Source of the DNA: Dryococelus australis
Lineage: Eukaryota; Arthropoda; Insecta; Phasmatodea; Phasmatidae
Direction of reading: 5' to 3'
DNA length: 64,000 nucleotides
Assembly (NCBI GenBank): GCA_029891345.1
Contig: CM057002.1
Coordinates: 65,986,590-66,050,589 of the forward strand
Under the pieces are notes generated by a model. It had not been told where the DNA came from and did not search any database. It was given only the letters and a program-made list of their open reading frames with translations. Position numbers and translations under genes: made by a program. Positions 38,865 to 51,594 of this stretch are shown piece after piece; positions within the stretch are counted from its first letter, which is position 1, and every line of letters begins with the position of its first letter.

Positions 38865-39086
38865 TTGCATGTCGAAAATCGAATGTACTGCCAACACGGC
38901 AAAAGTGTTTACTGTTCAACTAATTTGCTGCTCTTCGTAGTATTTTGCAGTGATTATTTTTGTGCTGAGATGCCAAAAATTACTTTTTATCGCGAAAGCA
39001 TTATGAAGCATGAAGGGTTCTACATATTTGACATCAAGAATAAAATGATATTGTGCAAGTTCTGTAACATGCGCGCGCCGACTTGA
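38865..39086 (+). pseudogene. Possible BED-type zinc-finger fragment of a transposon
   Basis: The last part of this frame reads MPKITFYRESIMKHEG, then IKNKMILCKFCNM. That resembles the start of the BED/CGGBP1-like zinc-finger proteins encoded by some hAT-related elements, with the first Cys pair of the finger. The His pair is missing because the frame stops at 39084-39086. No transposase core or terminal repeats were found nearby. It may be chance. Confidence 0.25.
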
Positions 39087-39631
39087 GTTGTGGAAAAGTA
39101 CTTGGCTGTTCTAGTTTTTGAGGGTAGATGGATTAGGTGGAAACAAAAGTGAAATGTACGTTCCACCATTTTCCTTAACCCTGTAAAGTAACACAAATAT
39201 AATTTTCATATTGAAATTTAAGTTTGTTGATTTCAGGTAATGTGCACAGTGTTGATTTTATTGAATGATTCTATAAATAAATTTCTTAGTGCTAGCAACG
39301 AACAAACTAGATTTTAGCGACTTAAACGTCCAAGGATTACAATAGAAAAACACGTGCTTAAAGCATGCGAATTTTACAACAGTGTTTGCGTGTTTTGTAA
39401 ATAATGTATGTGTAAACCGTTACTATAATTATTGAAATGCATGTGGTTTGAAAAAGGCACACTTTCAACACTCAAGCAGTGTGAATAATAATTGTTTATA
39501 TAGTAAACACGAGTGTAAGGTTAACTTCAGCCAAACTGGGTGTGTGTGTATTGCTGCATCTGCATGAATACGAACGGCGATGTATATATTGAGTCATTTT
39601 TTCATTGGAGTTAAAATTTTTGAATTTACAA

Positions 39632-41761
39632 TACAGTAGAACTCCAATTATCCGGATAATTGGGTAAATCATGAAAAAAAAGGTAATTAAGAAAAAAGTG
39701 AAGTGTGTATACTGTAATACGTACATATGTACTATTAATTTAATGACTACAAAACAATGTTTACATTTTGTACAGTACTGTACTTACATAAAGTGTCAGT
39801 TCTTGAACATCTGTCAGAGTCCGTTGTTTTGCTGTCTTAAATAGTTTTCCTGCAGTCAAGTCTCGCTTCCACTTAACAGCGAGCAGCTGTATATGGTCAC
39901 ACACTGGCTGGTGCTCCATCCATATTAGTGCAGTGTCAAGACACGCAACCGCCTCACCAGCTGATGGTCCCGCATTTGATTCAGTAGCAATGTCATCTTC
40001 CTGGTCATCAGTTTCTTCTCACACTTTGTACGAGTTCATTATCACTGAGAACTTGGAATCCAGGGTCCGAAGAATAACAAAGCAGCCACTTACCTACGTC
40101 CTCTGCACTGCACTCGGAACATCAAGGAATTTTCAAAAGGATCTTTCTCAAGTCCTCAAGTGTCATTTTGTTTACTTCCTCTTTCTGTACCTCCTCCTCG
40201 GTTGAAATCCCTTTCAATTTGTTCCTAGCTTTTTTTAATGTGGTGGTCTTCACTAAATTCCATGCTTCCGCCACCATGTAAGAGCACTCTTAAATACAAT
40301 TTTTGGTGATGAGCAACAATGCCTTCTTCATTTTCATCTTCTATCAAAAGTTTCCTCAAAAGTTGTCTTCTGTAATGTCGCTTCATAGTTTCGATAACCG
40401 ACTGGTCCATTGGCTGCAGCAAACTCTTAACGTTTGGCGGCAGGAAGTGTGTTTTGTGTGGGGTGGGTGGGTGCATTGTTCAGAATTAACATCACCCTAT
40501 CGCCTTCTTTCCCTATGGCCTTTTGGTATTTTTTTACTTCAGGTATGAAAATTGAATCGTACCATTTGGTAAACGAAGCAGCAGTCACCCAGGCCTTTGG
40601 TTGATTCTTGTAAAAGAGGGGAAGTTTTTCACATTTTTGAAAGCCCGGGGGGGTTTTTCGATTTGCCCATCAACAGAAGGGGTGTTTTGTGGTTTCCTGC
40701 ACAGTCCAGCGTGGTAACATGCTCTTTACTAACCTTATGGCCAGGAGCACTATTTTCCCTTTCAGAAGCTAAAGTAGTCTTAGGCAAAGCCTTCCAAGTA
40801 AGGCATGTCTCATCTGCGTTGTATAAAAATTCAGGGTCATAAGATTCTGCTTCAATTACGAATTTTCCAATAAAATTTTGTGCTGCTTCTGGGTCTCCTG
40901 ATACGTGCCACTTAAATCCAATTCACAAATACCGCGCCTTGTCTTGAAATTCCGTAGCCAGCCATTGCTTGCTTTAAATGACGACAAACTGTCTTTTTTT
41001 CTGCTAAAAGTCTTGCTTTTTGGCAAATAATCTATCCTCAAAGAGGGTTTCCCAATGCTCGCTGCTGCAAAAACCACTTGAATACGGCCTCTTCGATTTC
41101 TTTGATTTCTGTTGTTTTCATAGCTTTTCTCGACAAACTACCATCTTCATTCTCAAGGACAAACACAAAGTGTAAAATTGAGGATTTGGTTTTTTTTTAA
41201 TGTCTGAAATTGTTGATGTTCCCACGCTAAACATCTGAGTTAACTGCTTACCACTCACTCCTTTGTCTAATTGTTCAAGGATTTTTATTTTGTCTGCCAA
41301 CGATAGAGACAAGTTTCCTTTTAGAAGACATACTGCCACACAATAAACTAAACATGCAAACAAAACAAAAAAAAAAAACACTGAAGATTGAACATATAGC
41401 GACAAATTTGCCTAGGTTAAGGTTACGACACAGACTGATGCAGACCGCATTGACCAACACAACAATGCGTGCGAGACTGATGACTCATCGCCTGCGTATG
41501 CGGTAGCTGCTACACTACATTCGCAGTAGAAAGGGCCCAATACGGCACACAACTAGATGTAACTGTTTGCTGGAAGATTTTGTCTTAATACATTCACTGC
41601 AGATTGATTTTAGAACGATGAAGAAACACACAGCACAACTACTGTAATAACTGTCAAACAAACCCAACTCGTTGGTTTAATAAAGTAATTTTAGTCGTAC
41701 AAATTTTTTTCCTCAACACGATCCGGATAGTTTGAGTTCAGATAATTGGAATTCTACTGTA
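39632..41761 (-). mobile_element. pogo/Tigger-like DNA transposon with both ends
   Basis: The element (39634-41759) is flanked by TA on both sides (39632-39633 and 41760-41761), as pogo-like elements duplicate TA. Its terminal repeats are CAGTAGAACTCCAATTATC at the left and, read inward from the right, CAGTAGAATTCCAATTATC, with one mismatch in 19 bases. The interior is about 2.1 kb and carries a minus-strand transposase remnant. It sits within the septin intron in the same orientation as the gene. Confidence 0.95.
40225..41345 (-). pseudogene. Tigger-like transposase, frameshifted
   Basis: From the N-terminus (about 41345) the minus strand gives MSSKRKL, then a CENP-B-type helix-turn-helix (SLADKIKILEQLDKGVSGKQ, SVGTSTISDIKK). 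Next comes the second DNA-binding part (SSFKASNGWLRNFKTRRGI). The DDE core follows: NADET with the first Asp, LTWKALPKTTLASERENSAPGH, then LNNAPTHP and LPPNVKSLLQPMDQSVIE. The second catalytic residue, normally Asp in LDNAPTHP, is Asn. At least four frame changes or stops break the reading. CENP-B itself comes from this family, but nothing suggests domestication here. Confidence 0.92.
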
Positions 41762-44700
41762 ATTTAATGTTATTTCCATGCAAGTAATATTTTCCTCTGC
41801 TCAATCAAAACAATATGCAACTCAAAAAGGCAAAACACGTTGAGAACCTCACAAAAGACGTTACACTAAAGCGCCCACCCCCTCACTGTTTCTCTTTTTC
41901 CCCTTGAAATAAAATAAAAAGAACCCCAACAAATTACAAAAATAAAACAGGTTGGAATACCAACCAACTATAATATCCTACATTAGTTACTGAATGGAAG
42001 TTAGCTAACGTCACACTTTCAGAGCTTGCCATGGCAGGGAACACAAGGAAAAAGGAAAATGCAAGTGTGCATTGAACTCAAACATTTGTTTACAAACGTC
42101 TTTCTTCAGTGACAAAACAGCTGTAGTGGCCATGCTACATTTCTAGAAATGTCAAAATTTACCCCACATTTCTTAAATTAATGTTTTCTTCTTAAATTAA
42201 TTGTAGCAATTACTGTTGTTTTTGTATTTAATAATTAATTTTCTTTCAAAACATTCTAATTAAGCAAATTTTTAAATTTTGAAACATAGAAATTTGGTTT
42301 ATTTTTTAATATAAATGCAAAGAAACTACTCCTTGATTTTATTTTTAAACAAGTTACAGAAATTTAGCATCGCTTTCATTTTTAAACACCAAAATTGACA
42401 CCACTTTCATTTTTAAATATTCAGGCATTCTATTTTACCATTTTTTAGAGTCCCTACACAACTATGCTCACTCCCTACTCCCACACATGACAACTATCTT
42501 GTCGCACACTTGTCATTGTAATCTTGCTTACTTGTGGATATGCTGCATACAGTGTCTCTCTGTCTGAGAGGTGAAGGGTTTTGGACAGCTCGTAATATTT
42601 TGATTTTTCTTGATTTTCCATTACTATTTGTTGACAACTTGATCCACTTTTTTTGGGCTCTGATTTGTTAACATTTTTTGTTTGACTTTTTGGATCATAA
42701 AGACCCGTATGTTTTCCAGTATGTCTTAATAATGGTAAAAAATTGTGGCCAAGATAACCAATAGTGACAGTTGACGTACTGTGCGTAAATTGAGAGTGTG
42801 TATCGAGTCGGGTACTGGTAAATGCATCTCCACAGTATTGTTTATTGTAAAGTGAATTAATGCCAGCTTTATCATTTAAATTTTAAAATCTTTTTAATAA
42901 GAAGTATTAACAGTGAATAAATACAAGAAATGTGACAGACACACAAAGATAACACAAAATGTACAGTAAAAACTATCATCCATCAACTTTCAATAGCTTT
43001 TTTTTTTTTTTTTTTTTTTTCAAGCTATACCCTTTCGTAAACATTCAAACAATGAATGTTAGGAAAAAACAATTAGCCTATAAGCAATAACACTAATTAA
43101 CAATTATTTTTGGACTTCAGAATGAGAGTAGGCATTCATGGAACATATTCGGTGGTCTCATTTTTCATTTATCAGCATTTCAAGAGCACATGCATTGAAA
43201 GTCTACACATATTAAAAGTCCCTGAGAAACTATGGATAAAGAATCCACTACAGCGCACTTTTTCCTACTGCCTACAATATTCATCACTCCTTTGCCTCTC
43301 GCTTCTGATGTGCACAGCATTTACAAAGACACTTCTCAGCATTGTGTGTGATCACTCTCTCATAACCAGACGATAAAATTCAAAACATCTTTGTATTTAC
43401 CAGTGATTATAAACATTCAAAATAAAAAACAATTTACATGAAAACTGGACTGACAGGCAGGTACTTGCAGTATATGTTTAAAATAAAGTTTCCCTTTGAC
43501 AAACACGTTCGACATACGCACCATAGTACAAACTTACAAAAGGCAGCAAGTGTAAAAAACAAACTTGAAGGTTCAACAAACTTTCTATTAAGCTTTAATA
43601 ATATTTATTTTACATTCTTTAGTTTCGTGATGTGTCTTAAGTTTTGCATCCTGCTTCGAGAAACTGATAACAGGCAATAGTGATAATATTACACAATAAG
43701 CAATGATTTCTGTCATCAGTTTACTAACTAACACTGTGGAAAAGTAACACACTGACAACTTCTTACATTACCACCTGTCCATAAGAAAATGCAACTGGTT
43801 TTAGGTTTTCACAGACAAACAATTTGGAAAAAAAAAATGGATGGGGGGGGAGGGGCAAAGATTTAAGCTTAAGGTTTCATGAACTTCTCGCACACGACCA
43901 CCTCTGTTAAACTGGAAATCAGTTATCATACACAAACTATTAAATTAATTGAGTTCTTGGTTAATTTAATATTTTTGAAAGAAAAAAAAAAATTCCTTGA
44001 AACAATTCCCTGCATCTAACTGTGTATATATTAAAGGCCACACCACACTCCCAGAAAGAGCTCTGGCAGAACACACAAGTGATTCTGCTTCTACAATACA
44101 TCGTCAAGTCACTATTCCTCACCAACGTTTATTCTTTACTATATCTACTTTTCTTTTTAATCAATCTATATAATAATAAATAGTAAGACAAAGTTATTTT
44201 AATGGACTAATTACATAAGCACTGCCCTCTGCTTCACAAATAATGAACTCTTGAAAATTTGCTAACCTGTTGAATCTTAAGATTACCTACATATGGCAAA
44301 CTTAATTCTGCCTCCAACGAGAGTGTAAAGAGTAATAAATACATTTAATACTTTAACAATGTTATGTTTTTGTCAATTATAACAGGTACAGATATACTAT
44401 GTGTTACAATAAAACACTAAATGCATACCACATTTAACGTTGCCACACCAAAATATTTTACTTAGTAAAATCCAATTGAAAGCCTGGTTTTCAGACTTTG
44501 ATAACACCTTAAGGTACAAAATTGAACTCCAGGAATCTGTTGCTTTATGAATCTGCTGGGAACATTTAAGACTGACCATACCAAATTAACAACACACTGC
44601 AAGTCATAAAATAATGTAAAATTTATAGAATAAACACTAATCTTCAACAAACAAAACTGCTGTCATTCTACTTTTTCAACTAGTTTCTGTGCGTTGCAGC

Positions 44701-44905
44701 TCGTGACAATTTCTTCATTCTACTATAGTCACATTGCCTTCTATTCAAAGTTACAACAAAACGTGCCATCTAATAAAATGCTCAAATTGAATGTAATTGG
44801 CAATTTTGCTGATGTACACATGGTAGCTAATACTTCAAATATATAAATTAGAGAAATCCCAAGCAAACATTGAAAATAAGATACCAAATTCTAATGAAAA
44901 TCCAT
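41762..44905. other. Unassigned intronic DNA with long T run
   Basis: A 23-T run lies at 42998-43020 (polyA on the minus strand), which could be the tail of a minus-strand retroposon, but no body was recognised. Small frames at 43110-43376 and 43438-43680 lack motifs. Minus-strand AATAAA strings occur downstream of the exon candidate at 44906, for example near 44129. Confidence 0.35.
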
Positions 44906-45014
44906 CTAAAGTTTATCGGAATCTATCATCATTTTGTCAGAATCAAGATAGGATAACGTATCGCAAGACTCGTCCGACATTCGTGCATCATCCGAACTCT
45001 GGGAGCCGCACGCA
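44906..45014 (-). CDS. Candidate alternative last exon (septin or nested gene)
   Basis: The minus strand has a strong acceptor, TGTGTTCTTCCTTAG, ending at 45015. It is followed by one base that completes a codon, then 35 codons and TAG at 44908-44906. The peptide is ACGSQSSDDARMSDESCD then TLSYLDSDKMMIDSDKL: acidic, serine-rich, with no basic tail. Incoming phase is 2, the same as the usual septin last exon at 19237, so it could follow the septin coiled-coil exon and replace the lysine-rich tail. It equally fits the phase-2 end of the ORF at 45700-45916. I do not recognise the peptide. Confidence 0.5.
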
Positions 45015-45699
45015 CTAAGGAAGAACACACCTTTATTACACACTGAAGACATGAATGATAGCAAATCGCCAACTGAAATTAAATTGATCCTGAGGCCACT
45101 AGAAAGCATCCAATATTTGAAATTCTGCTAATTAGTCTATTCCTAAAGCATCAAACTATACACAAACACATGTAGTAAAAAAATTTATGTGAAACAACTT
45201 TTAGTCTTAACATGTTCAGAATCTTTGAAGCTGAAAATTACTAAGCATTTAGCATTAAGTGCTAGAGCTTAATTACTTTTCTACTGAACTAAAGAAACTA
45301 TTAGCTTTACTGTTCCAGTCTTAGTAAAACAGATTTTTGACACAGGTTTTCAGTCCTCGTTCTCTCAAAATCAAGAACCAGCAGAACCAAGAACTGGTAA
45401 CCAGAACCAACCAATCCTTGCTAATCGGGGATATACCAAGTTTACTTACAAAAGTTAACTTACAACTAAAATGACAGGCATAACACTTAGGGCTCCAACC
45501 CACATAAAACTATTTTCTGTGTTTGAGGCTGAAAAGCACTGGAGAGATAAGGACGCCACTGCCTCATGCATCAAGTGTGCCATCACCGCTACACGCAAGA
45601 CTCGCTATGTGTAGTGTTCTCGTCACACTGTATGTACCTATGGGACTTTCAGCATTGATCCTATTATTTTATTGGTGGGAAGTTCGTAGGAAGGTTCAC

Positions 45700-45916
45700 T
45701 GCAGGGCACTCAAGTAGTTTTGCATGTATCTGATGCCTAGTGCTTTGAAAGAGCGGTTTTTAGCCATTTGGGAGTATTCCAAAATGGTGTTCCCAATATG
45801 TAAAACATCTTGGAAGCACTCAACTGCCCTCGCCTGGAGTGTACACTCTCTTCCTTGACCAGCACATTCATTTAGTAACACAGTTTCATGGTCAAACATG
45901 TAGTATTTAAAATCTT
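45700..45916 (-). CDS. Candidate internal exon of unknown protein
   Basis: The acceptor GACTTGTTTTGCAG is very good and ends at 45917. The exon (217 nt) is open throughout and encodes EDFKYYMFDHETVLLNECAG, then GQGRECTLQARAVECFQDVL and HIGNTILEYSQMAKNRSFKA before a donor-like GCA|GTGAAC at 45700/45699. Without splicing it would stop two bases later at TGA. The composition looks like a helical domain. Incoming phase is 1, so it cannot directly follow the septin exon at 58753. Outgoing phase 2 fits the exon at 45014. I do not recognise the family; it may belong to a gene nested in the septin intron. Confidence 0.45.
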
Positions 45917-48900
45917 CTGCAAAACAAGTCATGCATCAGATGTGTGTGAGCCTTAAACACAGCTATATACATAAAACATGCATTTCACGTGTTGTGATGA
46001 ATAAAGCCACCGCTGTGTTTCCAGGGAACACAAATATGTACTTTGGTGTTTCAGATGAGCACAGTGGACGGACTTCCTACTTGTTATGAAAGAAAGGAAG
46101 CTGGAACACACTTTTCTCGACCAGGAGCCATTCAACTTGCCTGCATTCAGCCAAATATAGTATTGGGCAATCTCTTGAGTAAGTAAACCCCTAGGTGTTT
46201 ACATTGGTCAACAATAAAAAACAATTCCTCTCTTAATTATGTGGATTATTGTAGGTTTCATCATATTTATTCAACAACTACAAAACGATAACTTAAAATA
46301 ATTGTAATATATGGGAAGTAAAAACTGGACAATGGAACAGTTACATTAAAAGCATAGGTTATGTTCAAAATTACTTAAACAAAAATAATTTTAGCCACAT
46401 TTTACGCAGTTCACATACACTTCAAGTCCATCAAGGAAACTTAGCTTTCTTGGTGCAAACCTAATTTTTGTTTTTAATTACATACATTTATTATTTTTGA
46501 GATAGTGCATGGTAGATTATACTACAAGAAATCTCACATAGCCAAGTCAAAAATTACGGACCATCACTTCCTATTATTTCTGAAAGAAAAACAAATCTCA
46601 AAATTCTTATCATGCAAAAATTAGACGACCATACGTTCTGAAATTATTCACTGCCAACACTACAAAAAGTACTCCATCCACACACAGTACAAGATAGAAT
46701 ACATGCCATTACGAGCATGGATTTTTCTACAGGTTGTTTCCAAAATAGCTCAACCATCCATGAAGCACCTGTTGTCTGGCTACCCCGTGTACAGTGCGAA
46801 GAAACCTAGCAGCCATGCATTTGTAATGTTCCTGTAGTCCTTGCCTGACTAACTGCAACTTGCAGTGGTTGAAACTTTACATGCTGGGGGAGACCTTGAG
46901 GGTCCCTGTACAACCTTCCGTAATCAATAAATCAAACTTGGTGCCAGATGCTCTGTGCTTGCAATTGACAATGATACCAGTTTATTCAGAAGACGTGTGT
47001 ATATTGACATAAATAAAAATTCCAGTAGCAAATCATTAGATTTTCCCACAAAAATCCATTTCACTTCACACAATCACCACGTGATATTTAAACATTTATG
47101 ATAATGGGAGCGTCAGTACACATGTGGGGTATCATTTTACTCTGAACACATCTTGACTGAATTAAATTAATATTTCATGCAAAGGTTATGTTGGTTTTAT
47201 GTCAAAGACGATTGAACACGGACTTGTGATGAGACTATTCTAGGCTTTTGTCGATTCAGATTCCCAATTGGATTCCAAAAATTGTTTCCATTTTCGATTC
47301 TGGACTATTCAATTATCAACAAATGTTAAATACATTGCAACATTTTGTATACAGTTTTACAGTTCTAAATTTCACACAACTGACAGCAGGGGCTACAATA
47401 ATAAGAGCAAGAGAAAATATTTCTACTTAGTTGCATTAGCAAATTTAGTGGCATTAACTATTTCATCCAGTCCTGTGTGGAAGAAATTTATACTTGTCAT
47501 GTAGAATCGGCCCTGCTAAGAAACAAATTTGTCTACATAATGTGATTTCAAGAATACTGCACACTTCCCAAAACAATAAAATTTCAAGGATATACAGTAA
47601 ACATTAAGGCAAGTCTACATAAGTATATTCTTTTCATAAATTTGTTAGTGTGGAGTTTTGAACTTTTGATTTTGTTGCGGCTAGCAGCATTTTATAATAC
47701 CACTGAAAGTAAAAAAAACAAAATTACCGTGCATTGGAGGTTAAATACGTACGATAGCACGGACAAAATGTCCAGATGGACATTTTACTGTCTTTTACAT
47801 CGGCTGCATCATCTTCAATTATTTATGAGTATATATTGTATGAAAACAGTCCGATTAATGTATCAATTTAGATATTGCACTTTTGTTTCACAAAATTTTA
47901 TGCGCAACTGTCAATTCAAACAAACATTCAATTCGACGCTGAGGGCCATAGATTGCTACACACATTCTAATTTGAGTGTTCACTTTGCACCATTCTTACT
48001 AGCGCTTGGAGGCGGTTTGTTGCCAAACTAGTGTAGCTTATTTCGAAGTGCATATTTTACTGCTTGTGTAATATTTGGAATGTGTGAGTTTACATTTTGT
48101 TACATAAGGAAAAAACTTACAAAATTGCATGCATGTGTTGCATGTAGAACTACGATTTCCGAGATTTAAAAATTGTCACGAGATTAAATCGAGAATTTTT
48201 TCATCAAGTATTTTTCAATATTGCCAGGACACATCTTGTAGATTTTTTATAGTGACAAAGTCAATTTGTGTACACACCATAGGAGAAGAGTTCATTTCTT
48301 GGGGAGAAAGCCAATTGCGGGAGATATTGCACATTTGTCTGTAGTTCGTGTTATTCGAGTTTTAACTTTTATTTTGGTGTAATTTCATTTCATTGCGATT
48401 TACCACAAAATCGTGCCTATAATTATGACATTAAATATGACTGTATATGCACACAAGCTATTTGCATTGTGTTTACAAGCACCACCTGATTTGCAGAATA
48501 TGCCACCCAGTAGGAATATATTTTACAGAATCAAACAACTTTTGAATGCAAAAATTGGAACAGAGCGGTCTTAACGACTTTATTTCTGGAAACCGTGAAG
48601 TGTCATTTTAACGAGGTTCTACTGCACTTTTGTATAAGTCATCCTTATGAGAAAGTGTATGGTAGCGTATGTGGCAAGTGACATTGCAATTACACATTAA
48701 AATTTTCATCTGGGACATTTTGGTCTTGGTAAGCTGATTCAAGCTGATTCTGAAGTCCCTGGGGAGGGTATAAATGTTTAAATTCTATGCATTACAAACC
48801 AATACTGATACAGTCATTTTGAAGGGACCGTTAATAGCATTTTGAATAATTCTTCAACAATTCCCCAAAAAAAAAAGTTATTTAGAGTGTTGCTAGTGAG

Positions 48901-50090
48901 GATTGACTGTAGCTGGTACGGAGATTAACCAATCATCATCATCATCATATAAGCTAAGGATTTACTTATACCATAAAAACTTATTAAGAACCTAAATTTA
49001 ATGCAGTTGCCATAGCAAATAACTAAAAACAAATGCAATCAATACCACAGCAAAGTACCTATCCATAACAATTACAACTATTTGCATACAACATGCAACC
49101 ATTTACAAAACACTGACACTATCCGGAAAGCAAGTTAGGACAACTGAAGTTGCCAGTGGATGTAAATATTAACCACAGAATGATAACGGGGAAAAAGTTT
49201 GTTTCATTTAGGATTACATTTCACGAGCATCAAGTTATTTTCACCACTAAATAACGTAAGGAACTTTAGTAAATACAAAGCCCAAAGCTCTCAACTGTTA
49301 TGATAACTAAACAGCAAATACTTGGCTGTAATAAATGTTAAATCAGCAGGCAATGACCACAATGGCACTAAAATACGGCATTCACAAACTACCTTTTCAT
49401 CTAGTTACAGTGCAACACTCAACTCTGATCATTTTGAGACCTTTTCTATCTTGAAACAATTGTACAGCACTTAAAAATAATTTTTTAAAAACTGTTTATC
49501 TTTTAAAAGGTTAACAAATCACGTACAGATAAAAGAATTCAGAAATTAATTTTCGTAAGAATTTTTTGAAGCAACTGAAATATATTTCTCACGTCGCTGG
49601 ACCATGCCATTATGACGTGCTTTGTCACCATGTAACTTTATGCAATTTCCAAATTGTTACAGTTTCAAGATACACTACACAAACTGCATACAATTTTACA
49701 GCAATGGAATTAAAAAAGTAAAACACATTCTCTCATTTACAGTCCATGGTCTGGTTTGCGGAATACTACAATTTTGTCCTTTCTTCTCAATACATGGGAC
49801 TAAAAACTGGATGTCCAGTGAAACTGCTAATAGAATTTTTCGTACATTTCTTGCTTAATCCTTAAAATTTACGTATACAAATACAAATAATTATATGAAA
49901 AACTATCAAGTAGAATAAGAGTCATGTCTATTTATGAACTTCTATTGCACGTAAAACTGGTTTTATGAACAGCAACACAATACATGTGAGGAGAAAATTT
50001 AATGCTGTTTTCATTATCAAGTGACACTGTAACGATGAGTTTAGATTACAGTCACATACATTAGAGTGATTAAATAGATGCATGATGCTT
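45917..50090. other. Unassigned intronic DNA
   Basis: No repeat family or gene was firmly recognised. On the minus strand at about 46910-46800 a 34-codon open stretch (YRDPQGLPQHVKF) ends at a stop and may be a relic. A Tigger-like terminal motif (GAGGTTCTACTGC) lies at 48609-48621 without a clear partner end. A short ATC repeat lies at 48931-48947. Confidence 0.35.
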
Positions 50091-50095
50091 CCTAG

Positions 50096-50109
50096 CGCGC
50101 GCGTGTGTG

Positions 50110-50141
<32 letters not shown>
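50096..50141. repeat. CG/GT tract followed by (TA)n microsatellite
   Basis: GCGCGCGCGTGTGTGT at 50096-50110 runs almost directly into about 13 TA units at 50115-50141. It is a simple repeat with alternating purine-pyrimidine sequence. Confidence 0.9.
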
Positions 50142-50575
50142 AACTTTGCATCACATACGTGCCAAGTGCCCAGGAGATCAAACCTCGGCTGGCAGCTTCC
50201 AAGACTAGCCCATTATTGCCCCTCGGGAAACCATACTGAAAGGCTGCGCAATAATAAAAGGAAGTCGCATCACCACCCCTGCTTATTGTAATCCCGAGAA
50301 GAAACTGCCGGCATGCAAGAGTTTGCCCCTACACTAGCAGCGGTTACCACCCCCCTAGCTACCAAACTAACCTGCAGCTACACCGTCGGAGAGATGGCAA
50401 CAGAGTCACCACCAGACTCAAACCCAAAGGGTGGTGACCGAAGATAACCAAAGGGACCCAAAAGACACGCCGGCCAACAGAATATAACTCTGTGCTCCCG
50501 GCAGAAATGTCCGTTGTGGTGAGGCAGCTTGCCCCAGCACTACCCAGTGCTAGGACTGACAGTTCCACCTCCTCG
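50142..50575 (-). repeat. GC-richer block, possible SINE fragment
   Basis: Near 50170-50190 the minus strand reads GAGGTTTGATCTCCTGGGC, close to a pol III B box. The rest of the block is rich in CC and ACC motifs and clearly less AT-rich than the flanks. Ends and family are not defined. Confidence 0.3.
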
Positions 50576-51338
50576 AGGACCTTTAGACCTGATGTACATA
50601 ATACCTAATTCTGTAATAAATTCCACAATAAAACATGTGAACAGCAACCATGATTGCAGTACCAAGAATTTTGTATGTAATTTCATAAATAACACAGCTT
50701 CTACTCCCAAGAATATGCAATATGCTGGGAGAGCTATCCCAAAATGTCGCTTTGGCTGACAACCACAGTACACAAAACTGTCAAATAGGAAGACAGTTAA
50801 CTTGTCTGATAATTGGTTCATTTTATATTTTGAAGAGCTGTGGGAATTTTTGGTGCACACTGAACTTTAGTAATGAAAGCACAAAATATTTTGCAATTAC
50901 TTAAAATTTTTGAAAACTCTTGATTTAAAAAAAAAATTAGAAATTTTCCCTTCCTCCATTGAAATGTGAATTTAATGCTTCGAATTAGATGTTTACATTC
51001 CACTGTTTAAGACAGTATTTCTTTACAATATTTTCATATTAAGACAATAATGTCACAACTCTTGAGTGCAGTTTGTTGCAGTTCAGGACCTTTGTTTACA
51101 TGTCCAACAATTACACTGAGCCTTGTGCCGCACACACACATGGCTTTCCGTGTAACCTAATCTTCAATTATATTTAATTCATAACTAAACTATCTGCAAT
51201 TTGGATGTGTGTATTTTTAAACCAATTTCACAAAGCGCATCTGTACCAGTCACTGTTTCAGCCAGGCGGAAGTGATTCGTGATTTGTTACTTATTGCAAT
51301 CTGTGGCAGCGTGTGTGGTGTATCTAGGGAACATTGTC
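50576..51338. other. Unassigned intronic DNA
   Basis: AT-rich sequence; overlapping short frames on both strands at 50529-51003 have no recognisable motif. Confidence 0.4.
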
Positions 51339-51594
51339 AAGGGTGGAATGGGAGGGTGAAGAGGCGGGTGGAGGGAAGGGTGAAGGGTGAAGAGGCGGGA
51401 GGCAGGGAGGGTGAAGGGCGGAGAGGCGGGTAGGGTGAAGTGCGGAGAGGTGGATGGCGGGGAGGGTGAAATACGGAGAGGTGGATGGCGGGGAGGGTGA
51501 AGTACGGAGAGGTGGATGGTGGGGAGGGTGAAGTACGGAGAGGTGGATGGTGGGGAGGGTGAAGGATGGAGGACGGGTTGCGGGGAGGGTGAGA
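51339..51594 (+). repeat. G-rich minisatellite, about 31-bp unit
   Basis: About eight tandem units, built on GTGAAGTACGGAGAGGTGG and ATGGTGGGGAGG. The last four units (about 51450-51570) are nearly identical at 31 bp; the earlier ones vary in length and sequence. The plus strand is almost purely G, A and T. Long frames on the opposite strand through this tract, rich in Pro and Ser, are products of the repeat. Confidence 0.93.

Noticed and set aside
42998-43020. 23-T run as tail of a minus-strand LINE or SINE
   Set aside because: No retroposon body or target duplication could be recognised next to it.
46740-46930. Minus-strand open stretch with YRDPQGLPQHVKF
   Set aside because: Ends at a stop within about 34 codons, without clear splice sites or a family match.
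47642-48031. 129-codon plus-strand open frame
   Set aside because: Composition like random AT-rich translation (Phe, Tyr, Leu, Cys), no motif, no exon signals.
48141-48625. Possible Tigger-type MITE ending in GAGGTTCTACTGC
   Set aside because: The proposed left end (GTAGAACTACG) matches too poorly and no TA pair is clear.
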